Shown here: positions 1 to 7,894 of the stretch, in pieces
Layout: every line of letters starts with the position of its first letter
How positions within the stretch are numbered: position 1 is the stretch's first letter
Source of the DNA: Anaerolineales bacterium UBA2181
Lineage (GTDB): Bacteria; Chloroflexota; Anaerolineae; Promineifilales; UBA4811
Direction of reading: 5' to 3'
Assembly: GCA_002328075.1 (NCBI GenBank)
Contig: DCVT01000035.1
Coordinates: 62,001-126,000, forward strand
DNA length: 64,000 nt
Translations under genes and position numbers: made by a program
The notes under the pieces: generated by a model
Told to the model about the DNA's origin: nothing
The model's input: the letters and a program-made list of their open reading frames with translations, nothing else
Database searches by the model: none

Positions 1-385
1 TGCCTGCGACTGAGGTATCGGGCCTCGGGAGTAATATCCGAGGGCGGTATTTCGGTCATCATGACTGCTCTTGCCACCGCAGCGCTCCTGCAAATCCTTG
101 GTCACTAGAAGATACAATCCTCGTCCGACTGATCAGCCCAACTGATGTGCCAGCCCAGTTGGTGAGCAGCTCCGGCGCCTGGGCGGGTTGACCTGTCAAT
201 TGCGTCAAGAACACCGCAACTAACCAGCAAGCCTTCCCTCTTCCCTGGATCACCGCTTGAACATCAAGATGGACATCCGTATAGTATCGATGCAGTGGCA
301 GAGCGCCATCTTACGAGTCCTTGACCAGTCGATGTAGAAGGAAAGCAGGCCGACGCTCGGCCTGAAGACGACAGTGGTTGCGCGA
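1..385. other. Left-edge stretch without a recognised gene
   Basis: No reading frame here resembles a known protein, and no tRNA, CRISPR or insertion-sequence signature is visible. The short frames on the minus strand (up to about 130 codons, one overlapping the methyltransferase) have no recognisable motifs. The stretch may hold the end of a gene lying outside the window, but nothing supports that. Confidence 0.4.
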
Positions 386-414
386 TTGACGCCCCCATGG
401 CGCTATGGTACACT
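386..414 (+). promoter_or_regulatory. Sigma70-type promoter for the methyltransferase/HAD operon
   Basis: TTGACG (386-391) and TACACT (409-414) are separated by exactly 17 bp. Transcription would start near 421, upstream of the methyltransferase gene at 532, leaving a leader of about 110 nt if that start is correct. A GTG at 427 in the same frame lies only a few bases after the predicted start point. Confidence 0.6.
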
Positions 415-531
415 CTCGCGCGCTGAGTGAGACCCGTTGTATTTGCGCTGGCAGTTCGGGTTAGGGAACCCCAATGGCATGCGATCAGAAGGACATCGGG
501 TTTTCGACCTCGATTTATCAGTGTCCTTGGA

Positions 532-1326
532 ATGAGTCGCCACACATTACCTGATCCGGGATCGATGATTCCGCAGTTTGCCGGAAACCCGGGTATGATT
601 GCCGGGTGGGTGCGGTGGTTGCGCGCCGGCGGCCAACTCGACGAGTGGGCCGATAACACCCACGCAGAGGTCCTGTTTGCCAGTCAGGCACTCTTGCTTC
701 AGCCTACCAGCCAGGTGCTCAATCTAGGTTGTGGGTGGGGAAGGCACGCGCTGGCGCTGGCAAACGCCGGCCTGCGCGTCATTGGCTTGGAGCGACGATC
801 TGACCTGTTGGCACTGGCACAGGACACCGGCCAGAAAATGAGTTTGCCCGTGCGCTGGGTGCTGGGCAGCCTCGATGACCTAATCCTTTCAGAACCGGTG
901 GACGCCATCGTTCTTTTTCACGAGAACCCCCTTTCACTGACTAGTGGCCCGGCCGAGGCCCTTTTCGTGCTTGAGCAGTACCACTCGCTCATGCGTGAGC
1001 GCGGACGCCTTCTGTTTGGTTCTTCTGATTGGGTAGCTGATCCCCCGCAACACCAGCAGACCCGCACCCAGACGTTCGATGGAACCGAAACACTCTGCCG
1101 CCAATTCGACTCACATAACCGGACCGTCAACGTGCACACCTACACCCAGGCTCGAGACGGCACGCGCCAGGAGCTCGCGCACCGATTCTGGCACCCGACC
1201 ATGGATCAGATGGGGTCACTGCTATCCAGTGCAGGGTTCAACGTGCAAGGCCGGTTCAACAGCTTTACCTTTCTTCCGTTTGAGGCCGGCCTGCCAGGCC
1301 TGATCTGGCTGGCGCAAAAACGGTGA
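532..1326 (+). CDS. Class I SAM-dependent methyltransferase
   Basis: A predicted cytosolic methyltransferase that would transfer a methyl group from S-adenosylmethionine; the acceptor cannot be told from sequence. The SAM-binding motif I reads VLNLGCGWGRHALAL at about residues 62-76, followed by GLRVIGLER, whose acidic residue ends strand beta-2. The protein is 264 aa from the ATG at 532. The frame is open from a GTG at 427, and an ATG at 565 is also possible; none has a strong ribosome binding site, so the start is uncertain. Its TGA overlaps the GTG of the next gene by 4 bp (GTGA), so the two are translationally coupled. Adjacent HAD and acetyltransferase genes suggest small-molecule modification, but that is inference. 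Confidence 0.75.
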   Translation: MSRHTLPDPGSMIPQFAGNPGMIAGWVRWLRAGGQLDEWADNTHAEVLFASQALLLQPTSQVLNLGCGWGRHALALANAGLRVIGLERRSDLLALAQDTGQKMSLPVRWVLGSLDDLILSEPVDAIVLFHENPLSLTSGPAEALFVLEQYHSLMRERGRLLFGSSDWVADPPQHQQTRTQTFDGTETLCRQFDSHNRTVNVHTYTQARDGTRQELAHRFWHPTMDQMGSLLSSAGFNVQGRFNSFTFLPFEAGLPGLIWLAQKR

Positions 1327-2483
1327 CCGAGACCCGCTATTCGGAGAACGGACCGGTCGTGCGTGGCCGGATCATTACCCTCCGACCGACCCAAATCAAC
1401 GATCTCCCCTTCCTGCAGTCACTCTGGAACAGCCCGGAGGTGATGCAGTACCTTGGATATCCGCACGGTTTGAGCCTCACCGCCACCGAGACGCTAGAGT
1501 GGTGGGAACGCACTCAACGCTGGTCGGCGACCCACCTGATCCTGGAGGCGCGAGATGGCACCGCTGTGGGCGAAAGCGGCTGGGGTTTTCCGGGCGCACC
1601 GGGCACGCTCGAGATCAAGGTGGCACGGGCGCATTGGGGCAAAGGCCTGGCAACCGACGCTCTGCAGGCATTGCTCCAATACCTCTGGAACCACACAACC
1701 CTGTCTGAGGTCGAGGTAACCCCTCATCGCGAGCACCTGGTGGCCCGCCAGCTCTACCGACAACTGGGCTTCCGGCCAGCTGAACCGCCACTCGATTGGT
1801 CAAATCCGGAATACGAACTCTGGACCCTCCATCGTCCCGCGGACCTGCCCGTCCGGCAGCCAAAGGCGCTGGTTTTTGATTGGGGAGGGGTGCTCATGCA
1901 GACCACCGACGACAGCCTTCGCCGGCAGTGGGAGAGCCTCCTGGCGCTGCAACCAAATGCTGTGGACAAGGCAGTGTTCGGCAGCACTGCCTGGCAGCGG
2001 GCCCAGTTCGGATTGGTGGATGCAGATGAATGCTGGGCTCAGATCGGCGCCGAGCTGGGTCTCGACAGCAGCGCACTGAGCCAGTTTCATGACGACTTTT
2101 TTGCCGGCGACCAACTCAATCTGCATTTGTTGCGCCAGATCATCAGGTGGAAGTCTGCTGGGCAGCGAATGGTGCTCCTGAGCAACTACAGCCGGGAACT
2201 GGACCTTCTCCTGGACCAACATGCATTGCGTTCGCTTTTTGACCTGGTCGTCCTTTCGGCGGCCGAGGGCGTCACCAAACCGGCCGGTTGGATATTCTGG
2301 CGGACCGCCAACCGCTTAGCCGCTCACCCATCTGACCTGCTTTTCGTCGATGACCTGCAGGAGAATGTTGCCGGAGCAAAACGGGTCGGCCTGCACACCG
2401 TCCATTACCAAACGGACGAGCAGGCCATCACCGAGATTGAGAGGTTAATGGCATGGCCGGAGCCGCCAATATCCAGGCAGTGA
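1323..2483 (+). CDS. Fused GNAT acetyltransferase and HAD-superfamily hydrolase
   Basis: A two-domain enzyme of 386 aa with a GTG start. Residues about 13-170 form a GNAT N-acetyltransferase with an acetyl-CoA pyrophosphate-binding turn (HWGKGLAT, 104-111). Residues 181-380 form a HAD hydrolase with motif I FDWGGV (nucleophile Asp186, with Gly in place of the usual second Asp, as in many HAD-IA proteins), motif II LLSNYS (about 285-290), motif III Lys319 (VTKP) and motif IV FVDD (Asp343/344). All four HAD motifs are present, so the domain is probably active. The next gene is a stand-alone HAD protein starting inside the end of this one. A protein-repair or metabolite-detoxification role would fit, but the substrate is unknown. 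Confidence 0.82.
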   Translation: MTETRYSENGPVVRGRIITLRPTQINDLPFLQSLWNSPEVMQYLGYPHGLSLTATETLEWWERTQRWSATHLILEARDGTAVGESGWGFPGAPGTLEIKVARAHWGKGLATDALQALLQYLWNHTTLSEVEVTPHREHLVARQLYRQLGFRPAEPPLDWSNPEYELWTLHRPADLPVRQPKALVFDWGGVLMQTTDDSLRRQWESLLALQPNAVDKAVFGSTAWQRAQFGLVDADECWAQIGAELGLDSSALSQFHDDFFAGDQLNLHLLRQIIRWKSAGQRMVLLSNYSRELDLLLDQHALRSLFDLVVLSAAEGVTKPAGWIFWRTANRLAAHPSDLLFVDDLQENVAGAKRVGLHTVHYQTDEQAITEIERLMAWPEPPISRQ

Positions 2484-3088
2484 TTTTTGATGTTGGCGGA
2501 GTGCTGGACCAACCGGCCGATCCCCTGGCGGAGGAAGCCGATCGGCTGGCATTGGCAGCCGAACTCGGCATGGGCCTGGACGATCTGTGGCATCACCTGT
2601 ATCAGACCGAGCCGTGGATGCTGGCGCGGGTGGGTAGGATCACAGACGCCGAATTCTGGCAACAGAGCCTCGCTCGGTTGGGAATCTATCAAGAGGCCAA
2701 TATTCGGGCATTTGTGCGGCGCCATTATGCTTTCAAGGAGGTAGCTCCGGCCATGCGGGCATTGCTGGATGACCTGCGTCCGCGAGTCAGGTTGGCCATC
2801 ATCAGCAACGCGACCGACACACTGGAGTCAGGCCTGGAGGGGTGGGGACTGACACCCTACTTTGAGGTGATTATCAATTCATATCGCGTTGGATGTGCCA
2901 AACCCGACCCGCGCATCTACTGTCTGGCGCTGGACCGGTTGCAGGTACGGCCGGATCAGGCCGTCTTTACCGATGACCAGCAACACAACGTGGATGCCGC
3001 GGCCGAGTTAGGCATCCGTGCCATCCGCTTCACCGGGGTCCCGGATTTGACAGCTTTCCTGGAGGATCTGGGGCTAACGGGTGACTGA
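2453..3088 (+). CDS. HAD-IA family hydrolase
   Basis: A 211-aa cytosolic hydrolase predicted to act on a phosphorylated or haloacid-type substrate through a covalent aspartyl intermediate. Motif I is IFDVGGVLD (nucleophile Asp13), motif II IISNATD, motif III the Lys of CAKPDPRIY, motif IV FTDDQQHNV. The DxGGV form of motif I is shared with the HAD half of the preceding fusion protein, suggesting a duplication. The start at 2453 is preceded by GAGAGG about 6 bases upstream and overlaps the end of the fusion gene by 31 bp, so both are made from one message. Only 6 bp separate its stop from that of the convergent guaA. Confidence 0.85.
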   Translation: MAGAANIQAVIFDVGGVLDQPADPLAEEADRLALAAELGMGLDDLWHHLYQTEPWMLARVGRITDAEFWQQSLARLGIYQEANIRAFVRRHYAFKEVAPAMRALLDDLRPRVRLAIISNATDTLESGLEGWGLTPYFEVIINSYRVGCAKPDPRIYCLALDRLQVRPDQAVFTDDQQHNVDAAAELGIRAIRFTGVPDLTAFLEDLGLTGD

Positions 3089-3094
3089 CTGGGC

Positions 3095-4675
3095 CTATTC
3101 CCACTCGATGGTAGCCGGGGGTTTGCTGGTGATATCATACACCACCCGGTTGATTCCATCGACCTCGTTGACAATCCGTTGGCTGACCCGCGCCAACAAA
3201 TCCCAATCCAGACGGGCCCAGTCCGCAGTCATGAAATCGTCGGTCTCCACCGCCCGAATCACAACCGGCTGCTCATACGTCCGTGCGTCACCCATCACCC
3301 CCACGCTGCGGACGGGAAGCAGCACCGCAAACGCCTGCGCCGTGGTGCGGAGCCCACCTTGTCTGCCCAGTTCGTCCAGCAGGATGGCATCCGCCTCGCG
3401 CAGGCGCTCCAGACCCTGCCATGTGACTTCGCCCAGCAACCTGACTGCCAGACCCGGACCGGGAAACGGCTGCCGCCACACTATCTCGTCAGGCAATCCG
3501 AGCGCCTCACCTAGACGGCGCACCTCATCCTTGAAAAGCAGCCGAAGGGGTTCCACAATGGCCGCAAACTCGATATCCTTCGGCAGCCCACCCACGTTGT
3601 GATGGGACTTGATCCGATGGGCGTCTGGCCGATCGCGCGCGGCGCTCTCGATGATGTCCGGGTAGATGGTGCCCTGCGCCAGGTGCAGTTCACGCGGGTT
3701 CCCTATTTTGCGCGCCTCTCGCTCGAAAATCCGGATAAAGCGTTCACCAATCCGCCGCCGCTTGTCCTCCGGATCCACCACACCCACCAGCGCATCCAGC
3801 ATCTCCTCCACTGCATTAACCGCCACCAGGTGCATGCCCATCCGGCGATCAAAGGTCTCGACGACCTGCTGGGGTTCTCCCAGACGCATCAATCCCGTAT
3901 CCACAAACACGCACGTGAGGCGATCGCCGATTGCCCGGTGAGCCAGCGCGGCCACGACTGAGCTATCTACCCCGCCGCTCAAACCCAAGACCAATTGTCC
4001 CCGCCCCACTTGGGTGCGGATGGACTCCACCAGTTCCTCTATGAGGTTGCCAGCGGTCCAGTCTGCCCGGCAACCACAGACCGCTGTCGCGAAATTCCCC
4101 AGGATTTCGGCGCCGCGCGGGGTGTGAACAACCTCGGGATGAAACTGAACCCCATAGCGTCCCGTCTCGGTGTTTCCCATCGCGGCGTACGGGGAGTTCA
4201 ATGAACGAGCCAGCGGCACAAAACCAGGCGGCAGACGGTCGATGCGGTCACCATGTGACATCCAGACCTGCAACGCGTCAGGCGCAGGCAGACCCGCCTC
4301 GCTGCCCAGCGTCAGGAGGGGATTGAGCGGTCCCACCAATTCGACCTCTGCGGGGCCGTATTCGCGTCGGACCGATCCGGACACCCGACCACCCAGATGG
4401 TGGGCCAAGAGTTGCATTCCGTAGCAGATGCCCAACACAGGCCGGCCGGAGTCAAGCACGTACCCCGGCAATCCCGGTGCGCCCGGCTCATACACCGATG
4501 CTGGACCACCACTAAGGATAAACCCCTTGGGCTGGGACCCAAGCACCTTTTCTGCCGGGCTATCCCAGGCATAAAGCTCGGAATAGACTCCTCGCTCCCG
4601 CACACGGCGGGCAATCAACTGCGAGTATTGCGATCCGAAATCGAGGATGACGATCGCGTCGTGCTGCAGGGTCAC
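3095..4675 (-). CDS. guaA: GMP synthase (glutamine-hydrolysing)
   Basis: Converts XMP to GMP using ATP and glutamine, the last step of guanine nucleotide synthesis. The 526-aa length is typical. Residues 1-200 are a class I glutamine amidotransferase with nucleophile Cys84 (GICYGMQ) and the His/Glu of VQFHPEVVH. An ATP pyrophosphatase domain follows with the PP-loop SGGVDSS near residue 234, and the C-terminal dimerisation domain ends in the characteristic IEWE. The start is a GTG that overlaps the stop of xpt by 4 bp (GTGA), so salvage and GMP formation are co-expressed. The convergent HAD gene ends 6 bp beyond the stop. Confidence 0.98.
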   Translation of the reverse strand: MTLQHDAIVILDFGSQYSQLIARRVRERGVYSELYAWDSPAEKVLGSQPKGFILSGGPASVYEPGAPGLPGYVLDSGRPVLGICYGMQLLAHHLGGRVSGSVRREYGPAEVELVGPLNPLLTLGSEAGLPAPDALQVWMSHGDRIDRLPPGFVPLARSLNSPYAAMGNTETGRYGVQFHPEVVHTPRGAEILGNFATAVCGCRADWTAGNLIEELVESIRTQVGRGQLVLGLSGGVDSSVVAALAHRAIGDRLTCVFVDTGLMRLGEPQQVVETFDRRMGMHLVAVNAVEEMLDALVGVVDPEDKRRRIGERFIRIFEREARKIGNPRELHLAQGTIYPDIIESAARDRPDAHRIKSHHNVGGLPKDIEFAAIVEPLRLLFKDEVRRLGEALGLPDEIVWRQPFPGPGLAVRLLGEVTWQGLERLREADAILLDELGRQGGLRTTAQAFAVLLPVRSVGVMGDARTYEQPVVIRAVETDDFMTADWARLDWDLLARVSQRIVNEVDGINRVVYDITSKPPATIEWE

Positions 4676-5241
4676 GCAACCTCGATCTGACCGTTGCTCA
4701 TGTTGGTGATAGTCACCAGGGACTCCACTGGCACATCTAGAATGCTGAGCAACTCGCGCCCCCCCTCAAATCGCTTCTCGATCAGTGTGCCAATGCCCAC
4801 CAATTCAGCCCCGGCCGCCTTGACCAATCGCGCCAGAGCCATGATGGTGAGGCCAGAGGCCAGGAAATCATCAATGATCAGCACGTGCTCGCCCGGTCTC
4901 AGGAATTCGGGTGAGATCATCAGCTGGGTCAGGTCGCCCTTGGTGTGCGACGGGCTGTAGGTCAGATAGATGTCCGCCGTCATGGTGACCGGTTTGTGCT
5001 TTCGGGCGTAGACTACCGGCAGACCCATCTCCAAGGCTGTCATCAATGCCGGGGAAATACCCGAGATTTCCGCCGTCACGATCTTTTCCACCGCCAAACC
5101 GGCAAAGCGCCGCGCAAACTCTTGGCCGCAGAGCGCCATCAGGTGAGGATCGACCTGGTGATTGATGAATCCATCCACCTTGAGAATGCCCCTCCCCAGG
5201 TTGCGGCCGTCGGCAAGGATTCGCTTTTTCAACGCGTCCAT
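4672..5241 (-). CDS. xpt: Xanthine phosphoribosyltransferase
   Basis: Salvages xanthine by attaching it to PRPP to give XMP, the substrate of the downstream guaA product. The 189-aa protein carries the PRPP-binding signature VLIIDDFLASG (about residues 122-132) and the family opening MDALKKRILADG. The start at 5241 was chosen because GGAGGT lies 8 bases upstream; an in-frame ATG at 5262 has no such site. A good promoter precedes it at 5280-5308, leaving a leader of only about 30 nt, too short for a purine riboswitch, which is a common regulator of xpt in Firmicutes. The gene overlaps guaA by 4 bp. Confidence 0.96.
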   Translation of the reverse strand: MDALKKRILADGRNLGRGILKVDGFINHQVDPHLMALCGQEFARRFAGLAVEKIVTAEISGISPALMTALEMGLPVVYARKHKPVTMTADIYLTYSPSHTKGDLTQLMISPEFLRPGEHVLIIDDFLASGLTIMALARLVKAAGAELVGIGTLIEKRFEGGRELLSILDVPVESLVTITNMSNGQIEVA

Positions 5242-5279
5242 GGCTGGGACCTCCAATGGCAAGCCACTCTACCGCCGAG

Positions 5280-5308
5280 ATTGTAGCGCACGCCCCCAGG
5301 TGTGACAA
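5280..5308 (-). promoter_or_regulatory. Promoter of xpt-guaA
   Basis: On the minus strand TTGTCA (5308-5303) and TACAAT (5285-5280) are 17 bp apart. The transcription start falls near 5273, about 30 bases before the xpt start codon. Confidence 0.7.
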
Positions 5309-5314
5309 GCCCTG

Positions 5315-5345
5315 TTGTACCCGTTTAGCAGGAACCCGGTATAAT
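5315..5345 (+). promoter_or_regulatory. Promoter of the SDR gene
   Basis: A perfect -10 element TATAAT lies at 5340-5345. The best -35 match is TTGTAC at 5315-5320 with a long 19-bp spacer. It faces away from the xpt promoter, with which it nearly overlaps, so the two transcription units may compete for polymerase. Confidence 0.5.
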
Positions 5346-5386
5346 GTCACTGGTGGTCGGTGTAAGTTGCTCCGGAGGAGCAGTGT

Positions 5387-6379
5387 ATGCGTGTTCTTGT
5401 TCTGGGGGCATATGGCCTCATCGGCAACAATGTGGTACGAGCCGCCCTAGCCGCCAATTGGGAGGTAGTGGCCTTTGAGCGACGCTCGCGGCGCAAGGCC
5501 GGTCTTCAAGGCCTTCCGGTCGAGATCAGCCCAGGCACTCCGTCCGACCCCGATGCCCTCAGCCGTTCCATGGCTGGCTGTGACGTGGTGTTTCACACCT
5601 TGGCATACAACCCCCCAAATGGCCTACGCACGCCTCAAAGACTGGTGGAGGCTCGTGAACATGTCACGCGCGTCCTACGCGCGGCAGGCCACGCCCGAAT
5701 CGGCCGGCTGGTGTACACCAGCGCGGCCTGCACCATCGGCGGCGCTGACAGCCCGGGCCAACTTCCTGACGAGTGGAACCGGTACCGACTGGGTAGCATT
5801 CCCCATCCCTTCTGGGATGCGAAATTGCTGCAGGAAGAAGCCGTATTGGCTTTTGGTCGCGAAAAACTAATTCCCGTCATAGTCGTCAACCCGGCCGAGG
5901 TGTTGGGGCCGAACGACTTTGACCTTCAGGCAGCGCGCCCATTGATCGACATTGCACGTCGCGGCAGACGTCAGTACCTTCCCGGGACCGCCAGCATCGC
6001 CGATGCGGAGGACGTAGCGCAGGGCCACCTCAAAGCAGCCACCCTGGGTAGGCCGGGTGAGCGGTACATCTTGGCCGGCCACAACCTCACACGTCGAGAA
6101 ATCGCTGCCACGATGGCGTATGCCAGTAAGCGCCCCGCGCCCGACCGGCCAGCAGATCTGCACCGCTTAGAGCGTTTGGCCCGCTTCTCAGAGCGCGTGT
6201 CCTGCCTGGGACAACCCGACCGGCTGTTTCCGCTCACCTATCAGGTGGCAGCCGCTTTGCTCCCGGGCTGGTACGACAGCAGCAAGGCGCGTCAGGAACT
6301 AGAATACACCAACCGGCCGCTGTTGGATACGTGTCGCGCGACGTTGGGCTGGCTGGCATCGGTGCGGATGCTCCGGTGA
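5387..6379 (+). CDS. NAD-dependent epimerase/dehydratase-like (extended SDR) protein
   Basis: A 330-aa Rossmann-fold protein. The nucleotide-binding glycine motif GAYGLIG (residues 7-13) opens the protein and VYTSAACTIGG gives the catalytic-loop Ser region. The usual YxxxK pair reads FxxxK here (PFWDAKLLQEE), so the catalytic tyrosine is replaced by phenylalanine while the lysine is kept. It may therefore be an atypical SDR that binds NAD(P) without classic oxidoreductase activity, or use another proton donor. AGGAG 6-10 bases upstream supports the start. The downstream lysine catabolism genes are 172 bp away and may be separately transcribed. Confidence 0.8.
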   Translation: MRVLVLGAYGLIGNNVVRAALAANWEVVAFERRSRRKAGLQGLPVEISPGTPSDPDALSRSMAGCDVVFHTLAYNPPNGLRTPQRLVEAREHVTRVLRAAGHARIGRLVYTSAACTIGGADSPGQLPDEWNRYRLGSIPHPFWDAKLLQEEAVLAFGREKLIPVIVVNPAEVLGPNDFDLQAARPLIDIARRGRRQYLPGTASIADAEDVAQGHLKAATLGRPGERYILAGHNLTRREIAATMAYASKRPAPDRPADLHRLERLARFSERVSCLGQPDRLFPLTYQVAAALLPGWYDSSKARQELEYTNRPLLDTCRATLGWLASVRMLR

Positions 6380-6551
6380 TATCACCAGTGTACCGGGCGG
6401 GATCAGCAGTGCCGGACCTGGCGCCGGGCGTGGTTGCTCCTGCTGTCCAGGCGCTGCGTGACCCTTGGCAGAGCGGCGAGTTACTTCTGACACTGGCAGT
6501 TGCCGCTGGATGATGCTGTAATCAGGCACACCGAACCATGGAGGCAAACAG

Positions 6552-7859
6552 ATGAACACTCGGGCCGGCATTCGCCGAGAAGACAAAAACGTATGGGAGC
6601 GGCGCGCACCCATCACGCCCGAACACGTGTCAGAGCTCGCTCGGCAACACGGGCTTCAGTTCTGTGTTCAACCATCGGCCATACGAGCCATTCCCGAAAG
6701 CGCGTACCGGGCGGCCGGCGCAACGATCCAGGAGGATCTGGCCGAGTGTCCCATCGTGTTTGCCGTCAAAGAGATCCCAACGGATCTTTTCCGGCCTCGC
6801 GGTGTTTATGTGTTTTTCGCCCACGTGATCAAGGGACAGCCGTACAACATGCCAATGTTGAAACGGATGCTGGAATTGGGTTGCACCCTGATCGACTATG
6901 AAAAGGTCACTGACGATCAGGGCCGGCGATTGGTTTTCTTTGGACGGTTTGCCGGCATGGCGGGGATGGTGGATACCCTATGGGCGCTGGGACAACGGCA
7001 TCTCTTGGAGGGAATTGCCTCGCCGTTCAGCCAGATTCAAATGACCTTTCGTTACGGCGAATCCGGACCTGTTCGGCAGGCGGTTCGCCATGTGGGCGAG
7101 CAGATATCGCGTCAAGGTCTTCCTCCTTCGCTCGTCCCATTTGTCTGCGGTTTCGCCGGCTATGGCAACGTAAGCCGGGGAGCACAGGAGATATTTGACG
7201 AACTTCCGGTACGCGATATCTCGCCGGCCCAACTCCTCACCCTCCACCAGGAGCCAGCCGACGCACACGTGGTCTACAAGGTGGTGTTCAAGGAAATCGA
7301 CACAGTCCAACCTCGCGACCCGATACGCATTTTTGACCTGGCTCATTTTATGAGCCATCCAGACCAGTACCAGTCTCAATTTAAGCAATACCTACCGCAC
7401 CTCTCTGTGTTGGTGAATGCCGTTTATTGGACGCGTCAGAGCCCACGTTTGGTGACCAAAGCCGACCTCAAGGAGTTGTATGCTGGCGCCTCGCTCCCCA
7501 AACTTCAGGTCATTGGCGACATAAGTTGTGACATAGAAGGAGCCATCGAAGCCACCCTGCACTCGACCGAACCGGACGACCCGGTTTTCGTGTACGACCC
7601 GCAGACCGAAAAGGCCATCCCGGGCGTGGCGGGACACGGCCCAGTGATCATGGCGGTCGACAATCTGCCGTGCGAGTTGCCGATCGAGTCCTCAACCGAC
7701 TTTAGCACGGCCCTAAAACCTTTCCTGCCTGACATTGTCACGGCGGATTTCTCTGTGCCCTGGGAAGAGCTGCAACTGCCACCGGAGATAAAAAGGGCGG
7801 TCATTGCCTATGCCGGCCAATTGACCCCCAGTTACCGTTATATCCAGCAGTACCTGTGA
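6552..7859 (+). CDS. Lysine-ketoglutarate reductase (saccharopine-forming)
   Basis: Catalyses condensation of lysine and 2-oxoglutarate to saccharopine with NAD(P)H, the first step of saccharopine-type lysine degradation. The 435-aa sequence matches the N-terminal half of the animal and plant bifunctional aminoadipate semialdehyde synthase: it opens with GIRREDKNVWERRAPI and continues as an alanine dehydrogenase/PNT-like N-terminal domain with YEKVTDDQGRRLVFFG and FVCGFAGYGNVSRGAQE. A GGAGG lies 8 bases before the ATG. Saccharopine dehydrogenase follows 35 bp downstream, so the two halves of the eukaryotic enzyme are separate genes in one operon here. Confidence 0.88.
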   Translation: MNTRAGIRREDKNVWERRAPITPEHVSELARQHGLQFCVQPSAIRAIPESAYRAAGATIQEDLAECPIVFAVKEIPTDLFRPRGVYVFFAHVIKGQPYNMPMLKRMLELGCTLIDYEKVTDDQGRRLVFFGRFAGMAGMVDTLWALGQRHLLEGIASPFSQIQMTFRYGESGPVRQAVRHVGEQISRQGLPPSLVPFVCGFAGYGNVSRGAQEIFDELPVRDISPAQLLTLHQEPADAHVVYKVVFKEIDTVQPRDPIRIFDLAHFMSHPDQYQSQFKQYLPHLSVLVNAVYWTRQSPRLVTKADLKELYAGASLPKLQVIGDISCDIEGAIEATLHSTEPDDPVFVYDPQTEKAIPGVAGHGPVIMAVDNLPCELPIESSTDFSTALKPFLPDIVTADFSVPWEELQLPPEIKRAVIAYAGQLTPSYRYIQQYL

Positions 7860-7894
7860 TGGGGCTGTGTTATTGTGAATAGGAGGCAAATAAT

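Noticed and set aside
5263..5340. Purine riboswitch before xpt
   Set aside because: The predicted leader is only about 30 nt, too short for the three-helix purine fold, and the conserved loop sequences are missing.
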